A DNA stretch of 60,000 nt, taken from positions 188,001-248,000 of the forward strand of contig NC_079889.1 of the NCBI RefSeq assembly GCF_029227915.1, read 5' to 3'. This stretch comes from Hydractinia symbiolongicarpus (taxonomy: Eukaryota; Cnidaria; Hydrozoa; Anthoathecata; Hydractiniidae). Below the pieces are notes generated by a model. The model saw only the letters and a program-made list of their open reading frames with translations, did not search any database and had not been told where the DNA came from. The translations under genes and the position numbers were made by a program. How positions within the stretch are numbered: the first letter of the stretch is position 1; the number at the start of each line of letters is the position of its first letter. Positions 1 to 13,200 of this stretch are shown in pieces.

Positions 1-1161
1 TTGTGTTTAGATACGAGAAAACGAGACAGAGTTGCGTCTACTCTTTCTATGCTTTAACCTTTGAAAACCTGGTTTCTACTCCTGTTTTTTATTAAAAAGA
101 AAAAGGGCAATTCGTATTAAACACTCACACGTAGACTGGTTTCTGCAATATCAACTATTTCAATCTCTCTTCAGAGTGTTATTTTATTTATTCATTCCTT
201 CTTTAAAGTCGATATACAATATACAAAACATGCTAGATACATTAAAAAAATAAAAATATATAGTTTAAATTTGTTAGCCTTGGGCTAATTAAATTCGACT
301 GTCCTAAAACAAAGTTTTAAAAAAAATAAGAGATTCATATTATAAAAATAAGAAGCTAATTCATATATCCCACGTTACAAATATATGTGGCACAGACACG
401 ACAACTGCACTAAATAAACGGAATAATGTTTAGCTCGTGATGGAATAAGGACAATGAAGGGGCATTTCGGACAGAGTTTGGAAGCTTCTCCCATAATTTA
501 GACACTTAATACACCATGCTTTGTGGTGCGAATTCTCGAAAGCACTACTTTTTAGATCGGCATTTACATTTGTTGCTTGATATCTCAACCTCGCTAAAGA
601 ATACATAGAAGTTCAATGTCAAGCAAATCATTTCGTATCACATTAATTTCACAAGCGAAAAAAAAATCAAGTCACACATTTCTAACTGTTGTATTCTTTT
701 TAGAAAAATGCCGGCGTAGTTTATTTTAATGTCTACGCGATGTTCGGTAACGGCATGGTCAGTATTTTATTTCGATGATTATTTTGCATCCCGCATCCCG
801 CGTCCCGCATCCCGCATCCCGATTGGGCATCCCGATAGGTCATCCCGCATCCCAATTTTCCGATATGCCGTTTTAATTATACATAGCGACTCTTCATCTT
901 TTATGTTTTTGTAAACTAAAATCTTCACCGTAGAGGTTTTTTATTAGTATGTTAACTAGGAAAAGCATTCTTTTGTGCCGTTGTGAATTGGTATTTATTA
1001 GATATAAATCGATATTAAAATGATTCTTTACTCGTGGCAATTATCTGTTTTTTTACCTAAACATAATCAAAATAAGTTACACAACATTTCCTAGATGACG
1101 AATTATTGAACTCTTAACGATGAGACGGACAAAGTGAAATTTGACTTTGATTTTGGAAATT
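1..1161. other. 5' flank of the receptor gene
   Basis: No supported gene. AT-rich. Contains the CATCCCG repeat at 786-854. Promoter elements are not assigned. Confidence 0.5.
786..854. repeat. CATCCCG heptamer repeat (G-rich on minus strand)
   Basis: Near-tandem CATCCCG units: five in the 786-820 core (one CGTCCCG), then degenerate units to 854. The minus strand reads GGG five times with four-base spacers, meeting the usual G-quadruplex pattern. It lies about 310-375 bp upstream of the receptor start codon. Confidence 0.8.
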
Positions 1162-1219
1162 ATGAAGTGTGTTGGTATATTCCTGTTGTTAACAAGCTAT
1201 TTGGTGGTAGCGACAGCAG
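1162..1219 (+). CDS. Receptor gene exon 1: signal peptide
   Basis: ATG followed by 19 codons encoding a short hydrophobic leader (MKCVGIFLLL... ending ATA), then a GTATGT donor in phase 1. The leader length and Ala-x-Ala-like end suit a cleaved secretion signal. The start is chosen because no upstream in-frame coding is seen and the leader fits a type I receptor. Confidence 0.8.
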
Positions 1220-4200
1220 GTATGTGAAGAGATGTAATATCAGTGGTGCAAATATTGAGAAGTCTGTCTAGGCAAAAAAGATTGATTTCAGTACATTTTG
1301 GGAGCTTAAACTTTTTTATGCAAGCCACTATCTCATGTACATTTAACCTACCAAAAAAAAAATATATATATGTTAAAATGGGCCTTTTCAACCTTGGTTT
1401 TCGACTTTAGTGACTTACACGAAAATCGAGCTAATGGCGGTGAAAAAGTTTATGATCACAAAAAAGCCATTTAAGTATTAAAATACTTAAAAGATATCAT
1501 TTGTGCTTTCATATATAACAGAAAATGGCAGAAAAGTAGCTATGTCCTTCGAAATTTTACATGGAAACATATAAGTATATTGTATTTTGAGGTATTAATT
1601 ACCATCTTAAAGCTAGTAACATTTTCACAAATACAGCTCCCCGTGTTGTTTCTGTTCCTTCGTCAAACCTTCTTTCGATTTTCTGATATATTTCACAGAC
1701 CGTGGCTTATTTTACCGCCAATAAAATTACTAAAGAAAAATGATTCTTTTTTTCGTCTTCACGTCTATGTGGTTCTAAAGTGTGTATAATTTCTTGCACC
1801 TTGACCTTGGTCCGTTTATAACACGCTATTCTTCGGAAATTGAGGGGATCGAGCTTACTGAATCGTTTCCTAGCCCCTTTGAACAGTGTTTATCTGAGCC
1901 CAGGTTTTTTTTTCACTTGTCTTTTTTTATACTTAAAAATAAATGCTTTGAATAATTATTTGTATGCAAGTTTTTTTTTATAAAAACTTCAAATTTTAGT
2001 CTGAATGTCCTTTTTCCAAAGAATAGGAAAATCTATGTTTAAATATACGGCTGAAATATTATTGTAAATAATGAGTGATAATTCAACAGTTCGTGATTCT
2101 AGAATTACTATTTTTTGTTATTAATATTATCATGTTATATATATCTAAAAGAATATAGGTTGAGTATTTTCCTAATGTGTCTTTAATTTTTAAGGAGGTA
2201 TATTTTAGGCCATGGAGGTGTATCTTAGGCTAAACGTTCTTATATACTAGCTAGCCTTCTATAAATGACAATGTATGCTGTTTTATAAAAATCAACCTTT
2301 ATTGATGTAAAATAAATAAATAAATAATAAAATAGTTTTATTTAAAGTAGAAGATTTTATTTTAATTGAGAAAAACAAAACAAAAAAAAGCACAAAAACA
2401 CAACGGCCATCATCTGACACAATGAAGGACATCAGCAAACTCATTACATTGAGATGACCAGACTTCGATGAATGTTATTGAAGGCTATTAACCGTATTGT
2501 AAAAAGATTTTGCTCAAACGAATTACTTTACTTCTGTTTTAATAGATTTTTAATACCGTCTTTAGTTTTTATAAACCTCTACCACCCACTAATATCAATA
2601 TAGTATTATGACATGTCCCTTCAGGTTATCAACGGTTTCTTTTGAAGCATAGCTATACATATTTTCCCACACATATTTTCACAAGCTACACGGTTTACAA
2701 AGCGTCCAATGAAAAAAAATGAAAAAACGTGAGCTTCTTTCGTATTATCAAAAACATTTTAAAAGTATTTTGAGGACTTTAAGGAAAGGCTAAGCGTCTA
2801 AGATCGGTTAAGTGAGTCGTTCTTGCAAGAAAATGTAAATGTTAATTCTAACCTTCTCCCTAGGTTCTTTACCCCGGTTTTTCTCCAATATTTGAAAACA
2901 GGTCTAATGTAAACACTTAAAAAGAGCATGGGATGATGAAGTAAAGAAACAAAAATTTACAAATTTATTACCCGATGCTTTATTGAAACGTCTATATAAG
3001 TCTATTTTGTACTAAGCTGTTTAATTTTTTGATAATTTTTATTCTGGAAGATGTGTAGGATAAAAAATTATGGCTTTTATTTATTTTTCCATTACGAGAA
3101 GATGTGAAAAGTTTTAATTCCGTAACTAAAAAAGTAAAAAAGTTATCGCCTTGGACCTAGTTGTTGTAAATTATTTTCTTTCATTTCAATACAATTCCAA
3201 GTTTTATAATCATACCATTTGCCTTTTTTAGAGTTCTATGAAAGTGATAAAATTTCTCCCTCCTTCCCGCAAATCTACATAGACGTCTAGACAACCTTAC
3301 CTTAGACAAGCTTACAAATAATTATTTTTATAATGAATTTGCTACTTTTTTATATTCATTCTCTAAAACATGAAAAAATTTCTTTAATTTTTTTTTTGCG
3401 GTAAAATAAGCTCCTGTGTGTAAAATATACTAAATATCTGTAAATCAAAAGTTTGTTTGGGCGACGGAACGAAGACAACACGTATTTGTTAAAAAAACAT
3501 ATGTTCATAGCTAGGTAATTAATGCCTCTAATAAGATTTTAAAACCATTGTTGTTGCTTCGACTGATTTTATACAATAAACTTTGTGTTTCTATGCAAAA
3601 TTTCGAAGGTTATAGCTAGCTAGCTAGTTCCAAAAATTTAAAGTTTATCTTATTAGAAAACTTGAGTTAAAAGCAAGGTGAATGTTTAATCAAATAAATT
3701 ATGGTTATCATGTCATTTGCAGTTATATTTGCATACCCAATATTATATTTCAGTTGATTTGAGATGTTATTTTGTCCGCAGTGATCATAAACTTTTCACT
3801 GCCATTAGCTCGACTTTCGTGTAAGTCGCTAAAGTCAAAACCCAACAGCCGTTTCGTAACCCCTTAAGGATAGCTAGATACGTTGTTACTAGCTATATAC
3901 GAAATAAATGCAAGATATCTGCATAATTTGTGTTGCGTCCTAAATGGAGTTATTTAACCTTTCAGATGCTCACTGTATTGGAAAAAATAGAAATAAATGA
4001 AGATAACATTTAAACTACATATAAAAATTTATTTTACCAGTTTGAAAACTGGGGCAGGATTAGGATGGAAAATTACCCTTGCTAAAATATGCCTTGTATC
4101 AATGTTTCAGTACTACTTGCAAAAAGAAAACTACATGGAAACTTTCTTTTAGACCAATGCGTACAGCCATGCTTGTTTTTTATCAATGACACAGACATTG

Positions 4201-7200
4201 TTCGTCAAAGCAACATATTTAAGCCTGAAGTTTCATCCTTCACAAGCTTTCCCCTACCATTTAATCTATCAAGGAATATAAAAGCTTTTGATTTCCACGC
4301 TAAATCGAAAAGATTGTTTTGGTCTGACACAAAACAAATCTACTCATCCGGCTACGAAAAGGATAGCGATCTATTCTCATTTGATTTACAAGTCGGCGAA
4401 ATAGCAGGACTAGCAGTTGATTGGATCTTTGATCTTGTTTTCTGGGCAGACATGGTATATCGATCTGTTGGTGTTTCAGATTTGTACGGTCGATATCAAT
4501 CGATACTTTATGTAACTTCCACGGTTGGAATATGGCCGACTCAAATTGCGGCAACTGGAAAGAAAGGGTAGGTGGAAAAATAACGATATTTTTACTTGGC
4601 TTTTTTTGGGCAGCTTCACTTGAATTTTTTTCGCACAAATGTCTCAAAAGAAAACAATTCTGTTATTCTGAAGCAAACTTTGCACCGATGAAGGTGCGGG
4701 TATAAAAAATGGCTGAAAGTGCATTCCTAAAGTTGAATTAATACAACTTGTATTGTGAGTTAAATTTGGATTTCAGAATTACGCCCTAAAATTGTTTAAA
4801 TAGATCTGTGACAAAGGATAGAAAGGATGATGAAGAAAAAAAGGATTTGACATAAATTTAGCTCTTTTCTCCTGACTTCGATTTTAGTTTAATCTTTACT
4901 GTCTGGCGTGGCAAGAATGTTGGATACCATGTCCGAAGTACAAATGTAGTTGAAGGATTAACGGAGACGAAATATACAGGATACACAGATCACGTGTTAA
5001 GCTTAGCTGTTGACACGAAAAATGAAAGAGTATACGTTGCAACAAGTGGAGGTTCGTTCACATGTTTTTAATTTCCATGGGGAATTACTTAGAGGCAGAG
5101 ACCTGTTTTTTTGGCAATTCTATGACACTATAGTGTTTTCGTAGCTTGTTTGTGAGACACATGTGTTAGTTGCGAGTATCTAATAATCGCAGCTTAGAAT
5201 GATTGCCATTTAAAGGTAAATAAACATTAGCAAAAATTCAACAGAAACACGAGGGAACAACTGAATACGACGGACGAAAACCTGGAGAACCTTTGGATTT
5301 TCCACGGACTCTCATTATTATTAATTTCCGTTGTCATCTGTCTGTCACATGGACCACTTTTGCGTTAAGAGTGCACAAAATAATTTTTGCCAAAACCGTA
5401 AATAATGCAACATATTTCTAATGATTCCCGTGGATTTGCCTTAGGGTTAAGAACTAGTCTATATTGCAATACCCGCCATTTGTCTATGAGTCAGTATGAA
5501 AACCGAGGGGCTTTTGTACTTAAAACGCCATGCGTTAAAATCGGTCAAAAATACCTGGTATTGCACTCGTCCGCTACGTAAAATCTTTGCAATTCCAAAA
5601 CAAGCAGGTGATGCAAGAAGACTGTGATAATTCATCGTTTGCTCTTCCGTGTCCAATTTATGTAATCATGAAACATATGAAATTTTGCTATTCTTTTAGA
5701 TACAAAGCAAATCGTCATTGACATTATTATAATTTTTAGGTCAACTTCGCAGTTTTAGCTACTTTGGTTCCAATGTAAAGGTCCAAAGCTTTCCTGGTAT
5801 TAAAGGTGTAGCAGTTGGTTACAACAAATTGTTCCAACCTTATATTTACATCCTCAAATCTGATAAAAAGATATACAATGTGACGAGAACTGCAGAGAGA
5901 GTTTTAACAATGAATGTTCAAGCAATTGGTGACGCAGATATCCTGATGATATATCAAGATGCAATTCAACCAGTAACTACAGGTAGGGATTGTATTTCTA
6001 TAAACTTCAGGGTTCACCAGCTTTACGTTGTAAAACACTTATTATTAACAATCTTATAGCCTTCATTAGTGACCTAGAGTTCAAGCTAGCAGGCTTTACT
6101 GTAAAGAAAATAACATTATACTTTTTGGTTAACTTGCAGTACCCTGCTGGTTATAAAAAAAAAGTTAATTAGCTACAATCCAAGCTTTAATGGTATGGAG
6201 GAATATTTTTGAATAACCATGGCGTATTACAGGCTTTCTCAGGACAAAACCATTCTGCTTATTTGTTCTGCAGTTGCAGATTCAAGTGCCAAAAAAAGCA
6301 AAGCAAGTACTTACTGAAAAATTTATATTTATTTACATTTACTAGACAACAAATGCTCAACTGCAGGCTGCTCACATTTATGCTTGCATGCTGCTTCATA
6401 TACATCATTTGTTTGTGCGTGCCCAATTGGGTACAAATTAAATCCAGATAAACGAACATGCAGAACTGTAAAAGCAACTGGATCATTGGTAACTAAAACT
6501 GGAGATAATTTAGAGATTACAGAGTTTTATTCAAGTATTGGAGAATACAATAAAACGAAACTGCTTGCCTCCAAAAGCATGAATGAGTTTAACGTAACAG
6601 TAGATGAAATGGTTGCAACAAATGCAGATGTTTATTTTTTTAACAAGGAACGCAGTTGGGTAGGTGACTGATTAAAGCACTTTATTTAATACTGCCTTAC
6701 CTTAAAGATGTTCTTCTTATCACGTGCGCAAGAAAAAGAAAAATAAGTGGTTGTCAATTATGCTTTAAAAAAAATTTTAGTCGAAGTTTAAAATTGCATT
6801 GTTAAGCAAGCATACACGATGTTAATTTTGCGCAGCAAATTCAAATGCTTTTATCTTTACCGCGCTTAGCAAGCAAAGACTTCTCTAAATTAAAGCTTTC
6901 TGGATGACTGAACACAAAACAAGAGAAGCATAAGTAAAAAAAGACATATTTGCGTAATATTTTAATCTCAAAGGCACAGTATTTGCAGAGCTGCTCTTTT
7001 TTAAGGAAATATAATACTGCAAATTACACCACTGATTTTTAGCTAGAAAAAGAGAAATGTGCGCATTCTCTCAGAAAAATGGATTTGTGTTTTATATTAG
7101 CTAAATTTATGCTTATCTACATATGCTATATTTAATTATAGCTATGTCAAATCAACTTAAAAACAGGAAGATTGCACCTTTTAAATCGAAATTTTGAGCA

Positions 7201-10200
7201 CACAGCAGGAAAGCATCTGCAGTACGAATTTACTTCAAAGCTATTATATTTTGTGTGCTGCAGTAATAAAAAGATAATGGCGTCAATGTTAACTGGAGAA
7301 ACAAAAACGATCTTAACCGCGGTAGATTTTGTCATATTGGACATGACAATTTCATCTAAAGACGGGTTAGCAATTACTTAACTTTTTATTGATGCACGTA
7401 TTCTGAATGTTAGTGCACGAGAATAAAGGCGTGCTATAAAATCACGAAATTTATCCAAGGGCTACCGACTAGTCTTTTATAATAAATAGCAGTTGTCTGT
7501 TTTCGCGGTAGCTTTACGTCGAATTCTGGCAGGGTAATTTTATTATTTTGTGCTATTAAGGGGGATTTTCACAAAGCGAATTTAACGGCGAATTCGACGG
7601 CGAATTCGATGGCGAATTCGCTTTTTAATTTTTACGACAAAATAAATAAGGCGCCAAATTCATTGTTTACATTAGTTAACCGCGTTCTGATTGGTCAAAA
7701 ACTAGCAGAGAAACCTTTAGCCGCTAAAAATTAGGAAATTCTACGTTGTAGCTAAAATATAAACATGTAATGTTAACACTTTATGATATATAACTCAGAT
7801 AATAATACATATAATAACTGTTTTTTTATGGCAATACCTTCGAATATTGACCTCCGCCACGTATTTTTGACGTCGGTCAATATTCTTCGATATTGCCCTT
7901 TTAACAGTTATTATATGGTTATTAACAGACGGACCAAAATGCACGAAACATCGATGCGTCTGAAACGTTTGATGAGCGAGAAGACTCCAACCCGTGGATT
8001 ATTTTCCTCACAAACGCCTTATGTTTAAGACTCAATATTTTCTTTTTTCATGTCGCATTTTAGTTTTATCGCCACAATAGAGAAGAGACAAACAATATAT
8101 CGTTGTAGTTTCTACAAATTTGATGGTGGTAAAATAAAAACCTACTCGGTCGGTGCAAATCCTATATCTCATATTTCTTATGAAGAGAAATCTAAGAGGA
8201 TATTTTGGTATGATAGTCACGCAAAAACAATTACCTCTTATATTCGATCTACAAACGTGAACAATGTTTATGTTAATAACGTGAACAGTGTTACAATGAT
8301 GGCTATCAATGCAGGAACACTTTTCTGGATGACAAAATATAGAGACGTGTTCTCTGTTAGCCTTACCAATGCAAACCCCAATCGTCTGGAAGCGTTTGTG
8401 ATGTTTTACAACAAACCAATAGAATTGGCAACTTCTCCTTTTATCCCAGAACCAGGTTTGTTTATTTTAACTTTTATTACAATCAAATATGGTAAATAAA
8501 TACGTTTTAACTTATTTGAGCCCTTTCGATTTATTAAAAAGAATAAGAACAGAACATAACTACCAATGGATTGATCAAATCTCTAGGCAACAAACTTCCA
8601 TCACTTGGTTTGTAATGGTGGCCAGTTCCAAATTTTGATAAGGATTTCCTGCGGTGTTGCAACTTTAAACCTCAACCATGTTAGCCCTTACTGGAGAAAA
8701 ACTCGGTGTATTTTTGCACAAAAATATCATTTTCAGCAACATATTGCGCATTGTGTTTAGCTTCGAGTCCTTGTAATGTCAGTAACGGTGGCTGCAGTCA
8801 TATGTGTTTAAGAGGAAGCAACCAAGTTTACAAGTGTTCATGTCCTGATGATATGGATATAGATAGTGTGAATAGCAAACTCTGTGTTTACAAAACTGCC
8901 ACTAAAACAGGTAGGATGTAATTTTTGATACTAGTGTGAATACATTTACATCATTGACATATTAGGATCAAACTTAGCATATTTTCTCATTGTCAACAGT
9001 AACAAGGCACATGTCTCACTTTGTATTGCAGAAACTGTTTGTGAGCATTCCCAGTCGAAGCAACTGACGTGCCAGCCAGGATATTACATTCACATCTCTC
9101 ATGCTATGTATGGTCGTCTCACTTCAACTATTTGCGCCAAAGTCTCGCGAAATAATTGCATTTCCTCAAAATCTTTATCTGTGACACAAGCAAAATGCCA
9201 ATATAAACAAACATGCACTGTGACAGCTACAAATAACTGGTATGGGGATCCTTGTACAAACATACAAAAGTATTTACAAGTTCGTTATCAATGTGTTAGA
9301 AATATGGGAAAAGGTACTGTTAAGATTTTCACTGCAAATAAACATTCACATAGACAAACACAAACACATACAAACGAACCAATACAGGCACGCATATGCA
9401 CTCCATTATAGATCCATACACCCCACCTTTTAATACCATGCATTCCTAAAGGTCACCAAATCATTTTAAAAGGGATGATCGTAAAAGTGAATCTAGACAA
9501 ATCAGAAAATATTTATTTCGTTAACTTTTCAATTTTTGTGAGAACAAATTGTCTTGTTCCTCTGGACAATGGTAAAATAATAGCTGGTATTAGTGATTAC
9601 TGCTATAGGAATTATTCTTCTTTTTTATTACCTTTATAGCTTCCATTTGTCGTCCACCTTGTTTGTACTACTCGCAAGAAACAAAAATCAGCAGAGTTCC
9701 TTTAAGTGAAGATGGAACGAAACGCAATAGTGAACCTGTCGTTATATTTGACATTGGTCGTAAAATCAATTCATTCGCTGTTCACCACAAGAAAAATATT
9801 CTCTTCTGGTCAGGGCAAAATAAAATATATCGCTCGAAATCTAACGGCCAAGATATGCAAATTCTAAATGACAAAGGTGCGTCACATCGAATAGTAAATA
9901 TGTACTATATATAGACAAACTTCTAGAAAAGACTAGAGTTAGTGAAAATTTTGACTTGCATATGGTCTTGATTATTGTCTTAAATGAAATTTCTCTTCCT
10001 GCAATGTCATCAGTAATAAGTATTATCATTTGAAACGGTGTTCTAAAAATTTAAGTCTTTTGCCATTTCAACAGTCAGGATAGATTTGAATTATGTAAAT
10101 ATATTGGTCGCAGATGTATCTCAACTGATCATACTGTACACAACTGCTAACAAAAAATACATAGTTAAGTATTATTTTTGCAGATGTGTTTAATCCAAGT

Positions 10201-13200
10201 GGTATTGTTGTTGACGATGTCAATGATGTGATCTATTGGACAGACAGTGTGCAGCATACAATATCGGTAATGTCATTAGATGGATTGCACTCCACAAGAT
10301 TGATAACCGACAAAATGAATGTAGTTAATTCACCAACATCCATTGTGATAGAACTTGCTTACTCTGGAGGGTACGTGTGCAGTTTCATGTTGTGATTAAC
10401 TAAAGTTGAATTGTTTTTTTTGTTCTTTTAACCTACTTTTGCCACAAATTCGTCAATGTGAAGTAGCTGAATCGAAACACTGCACAATACCCTTCTCCAC
10501 CCTTTTTAACCTTAATCTAAAAGGTAGCATTATGCCCGTATATTATTTAAGCTAAATAATTTTTTTGCGGTAACGTTGCGTAACAATGCCAATTCAGTAC
10601 GCATATTTTAGTCACTTTTAACTTGCAAGTGGGTGAAACTGTGAAGTGTCTTTTTATTTTTTAAGTGTCGAATTTTTGCAGATAATAAAGAATAATTGAC
10701 TTCTCCCGTACGTTATCAGGTTGAATGAAAAATACATCGTGGTTCAATATTTTATATACGAGTGGGTAATCCCGATTAAACTTCTAATTTTAATCAATAA
10801 AAAATCATATTAGCTATATTAAAAGTTACATTTAATTGTATTGATTTTTCTAGAAAAAGTTACCTTGCGTGCAATATTGAAAGGAAACTTCTTTCTAATT
10901 TTATTGTTCCACGTGCTAACTATTCGCGCAACCTGTCTCATGGCGATGAAGTTTTTTTGGATATTTGCGTAAAAACTGTACTGCAGAACCATTTGAAGAC
11001 TTCAACGCTGATAAAAAATTACAATTACATGATGTAAGTTTTTGCTTACTTAGGTTACTTTTCTGGATTAACAACAAAACACCGACACCTTCGATTGGTT
11101 CATCGACGCTGACAGGAGCAAATATTAAAGTATATAAAATTGCCACCTCGTCACAACCAAGAGATTTGAACATCGACACTACACAGAGGATGCTCTACTG
11201 GCTGAGCAACAAAGGAGTGGAACGCATGTCCTATTTTGGAACATCTAAAAAAACCTTTGTTAATCCAACAGGAATGTCTTTTGCAAATAGTCTCACAGTT
11301 TCAGCCACTAAGGGTATGTTATGATCCCATACGCAGTTATAAACGTGTTTTAGATTTTTTCAGCCGGGGATTTTAAGAAGCTTCAGAATGTCCATTGATA
11401 ATTAACACTTCGTATTGCCTCAAAATAAGCACAAATACTTTTTAGCACATTGGAGGATAACTTGGATAAAATAATTGGATCATGACCTTCAGATTAAAGA
11501 GGCTAAACAGGTGTAACAAACTCAGGAGTAATTCTTAAAAACGTAAAATTACTTCATGAGTACAAAAAGGCTAAAATATTACTTTGAAATAGTTGCTGAA
11601 GGTATCTGCAGAAAAAAAGCTGTCTATTTTTTTTTTTTTTGCTCATTAATTTTTTTTCAAACATAAGATCCTTATATTTTAGAGATAAAAACGGAACTGA
11701 AATTAGAAACTTCAATTACCTAAGGGGTCCGAGTAAAAAACTTGTACAGACGACAAAGAATTACTTCTCTGTATAACATAAAATACTTTACTTTCTTTAG
11801 GAAAGTTTTATTAACGCTCTGTTACGCCATAATAAATTATCACCCACTTCTTCATCATTTGTTTCACAAACACATTAAAAAACTTTAGCTTTGAAATATC
11901 TACAATTTGGAGAAACATCAGCTTTTGTTCGACTATGTTTTTTTCTATACAAACGTTCAAGCTGCAGGCATGTTATTACAGTAATAGCGTTGTTATTTTC
12001 TCTGCAGGATTATTCTACCGTGCAAGAAGAAATGGTTTAGCAATAGAGAGATTTAAACCAAGTTTTGCCAAGCTGAATGATACTACAGTTCCTGGAATGA
12101 CTGCTGGAACAAGGATAAGACTAATCGTCAATACACCAACGCGTATGTTAACTAGCCTTATCCATTTGTTTTGAGTGTCATGTTTATTTCGCATGCCTTA
12201 AATTTATGATAGAAGGGAAATCATAAAGAATTGGAATTGTTTATGTTAAAACGCCAAATTCAAAACATTCGCTGTTTTTTTTTCTAACTTTTTGGCAAAT
12301 TTATTAAATACTCTTTTTCTAAACATTCTCTGCTCAGCATGCTAACTGAGATAATACTTTCACTGTTCATTTAAGTAGATCGTACTTGATAACACTTACA
12401 CAGGTTTTAGATAAAATATACTGTGTAGGAATGTTGGAAATGAAATTAAAGAAAAAGTTAAAAACATTAAAAAAATATACTCATCTTGAAGTTTTGCTGG
12501 AATGGATTCATTTCTTTGTTAACTCATATAAATTTCTATTCTATCATGTAAAATGTCTTTTCTCAGATTTTATTTAAAGAGTATATTTTTAGGATGTTTT
12601 AACTTTTTTTCTAATTTCATATTGAATATTCTTATACAGTATATTCTATAAGATATATTATAATAAGGTATATTATAATAGGTAATATTTTTAGTTCTAG
12701 CTGTCTCTTTGTCAGGTAAATTAGGCTGCTTGACAACAGCATCTTGGGGGTGATTTTTTTGAGATTGTGCAAAGAATATATCAGATGATTTTTACCCAAA
12801 CGTTAAAAATAATCATGGTTAAACGAAAAAACACGTGTAAGTGATTCAAATTAAAAACAGCTGATCAGGAAGCCAGGGAAGAAATCTGATGAAGTGAATG
12901 TTCGTTGACATTCTTAACATTCATGAATTTATTAAGCTGCAACGACGCAGTATAATCTAATTATAATCTGATCAAGTATTACCTTTAGTTCCTTCATATT
13001 GCTCGTCATCAAAATGTCCAAATGGAGTATGTCTTAATGGAGGGGCATGCAAATGCGATATTGGCTTTCAATTGGTTAACCGCGTATGTAAGCCATCTGT
13101 AGCTACCAATGAAGCACTTATTCTTAAAGGAGAGAGGTTCTATCACCATATATATTTCCAGAACGGTATAAAAAGAAAGACATTGCTAAATAATGGTTTT

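Noticed and set aside
729-914. 61-residue open frame
   Set aside because: It is made by the CATCCCG repeat and reads as Arg/Pro/Ile repeats without domain or splice context.
3966-4000. Possible extra exon (DAHCIGKN...) after acceptor cctttcag
   Set aside because: In the required phase it meets a stop within 12 codons and has no donor; exon 2 joins exon 1 directly in phase.
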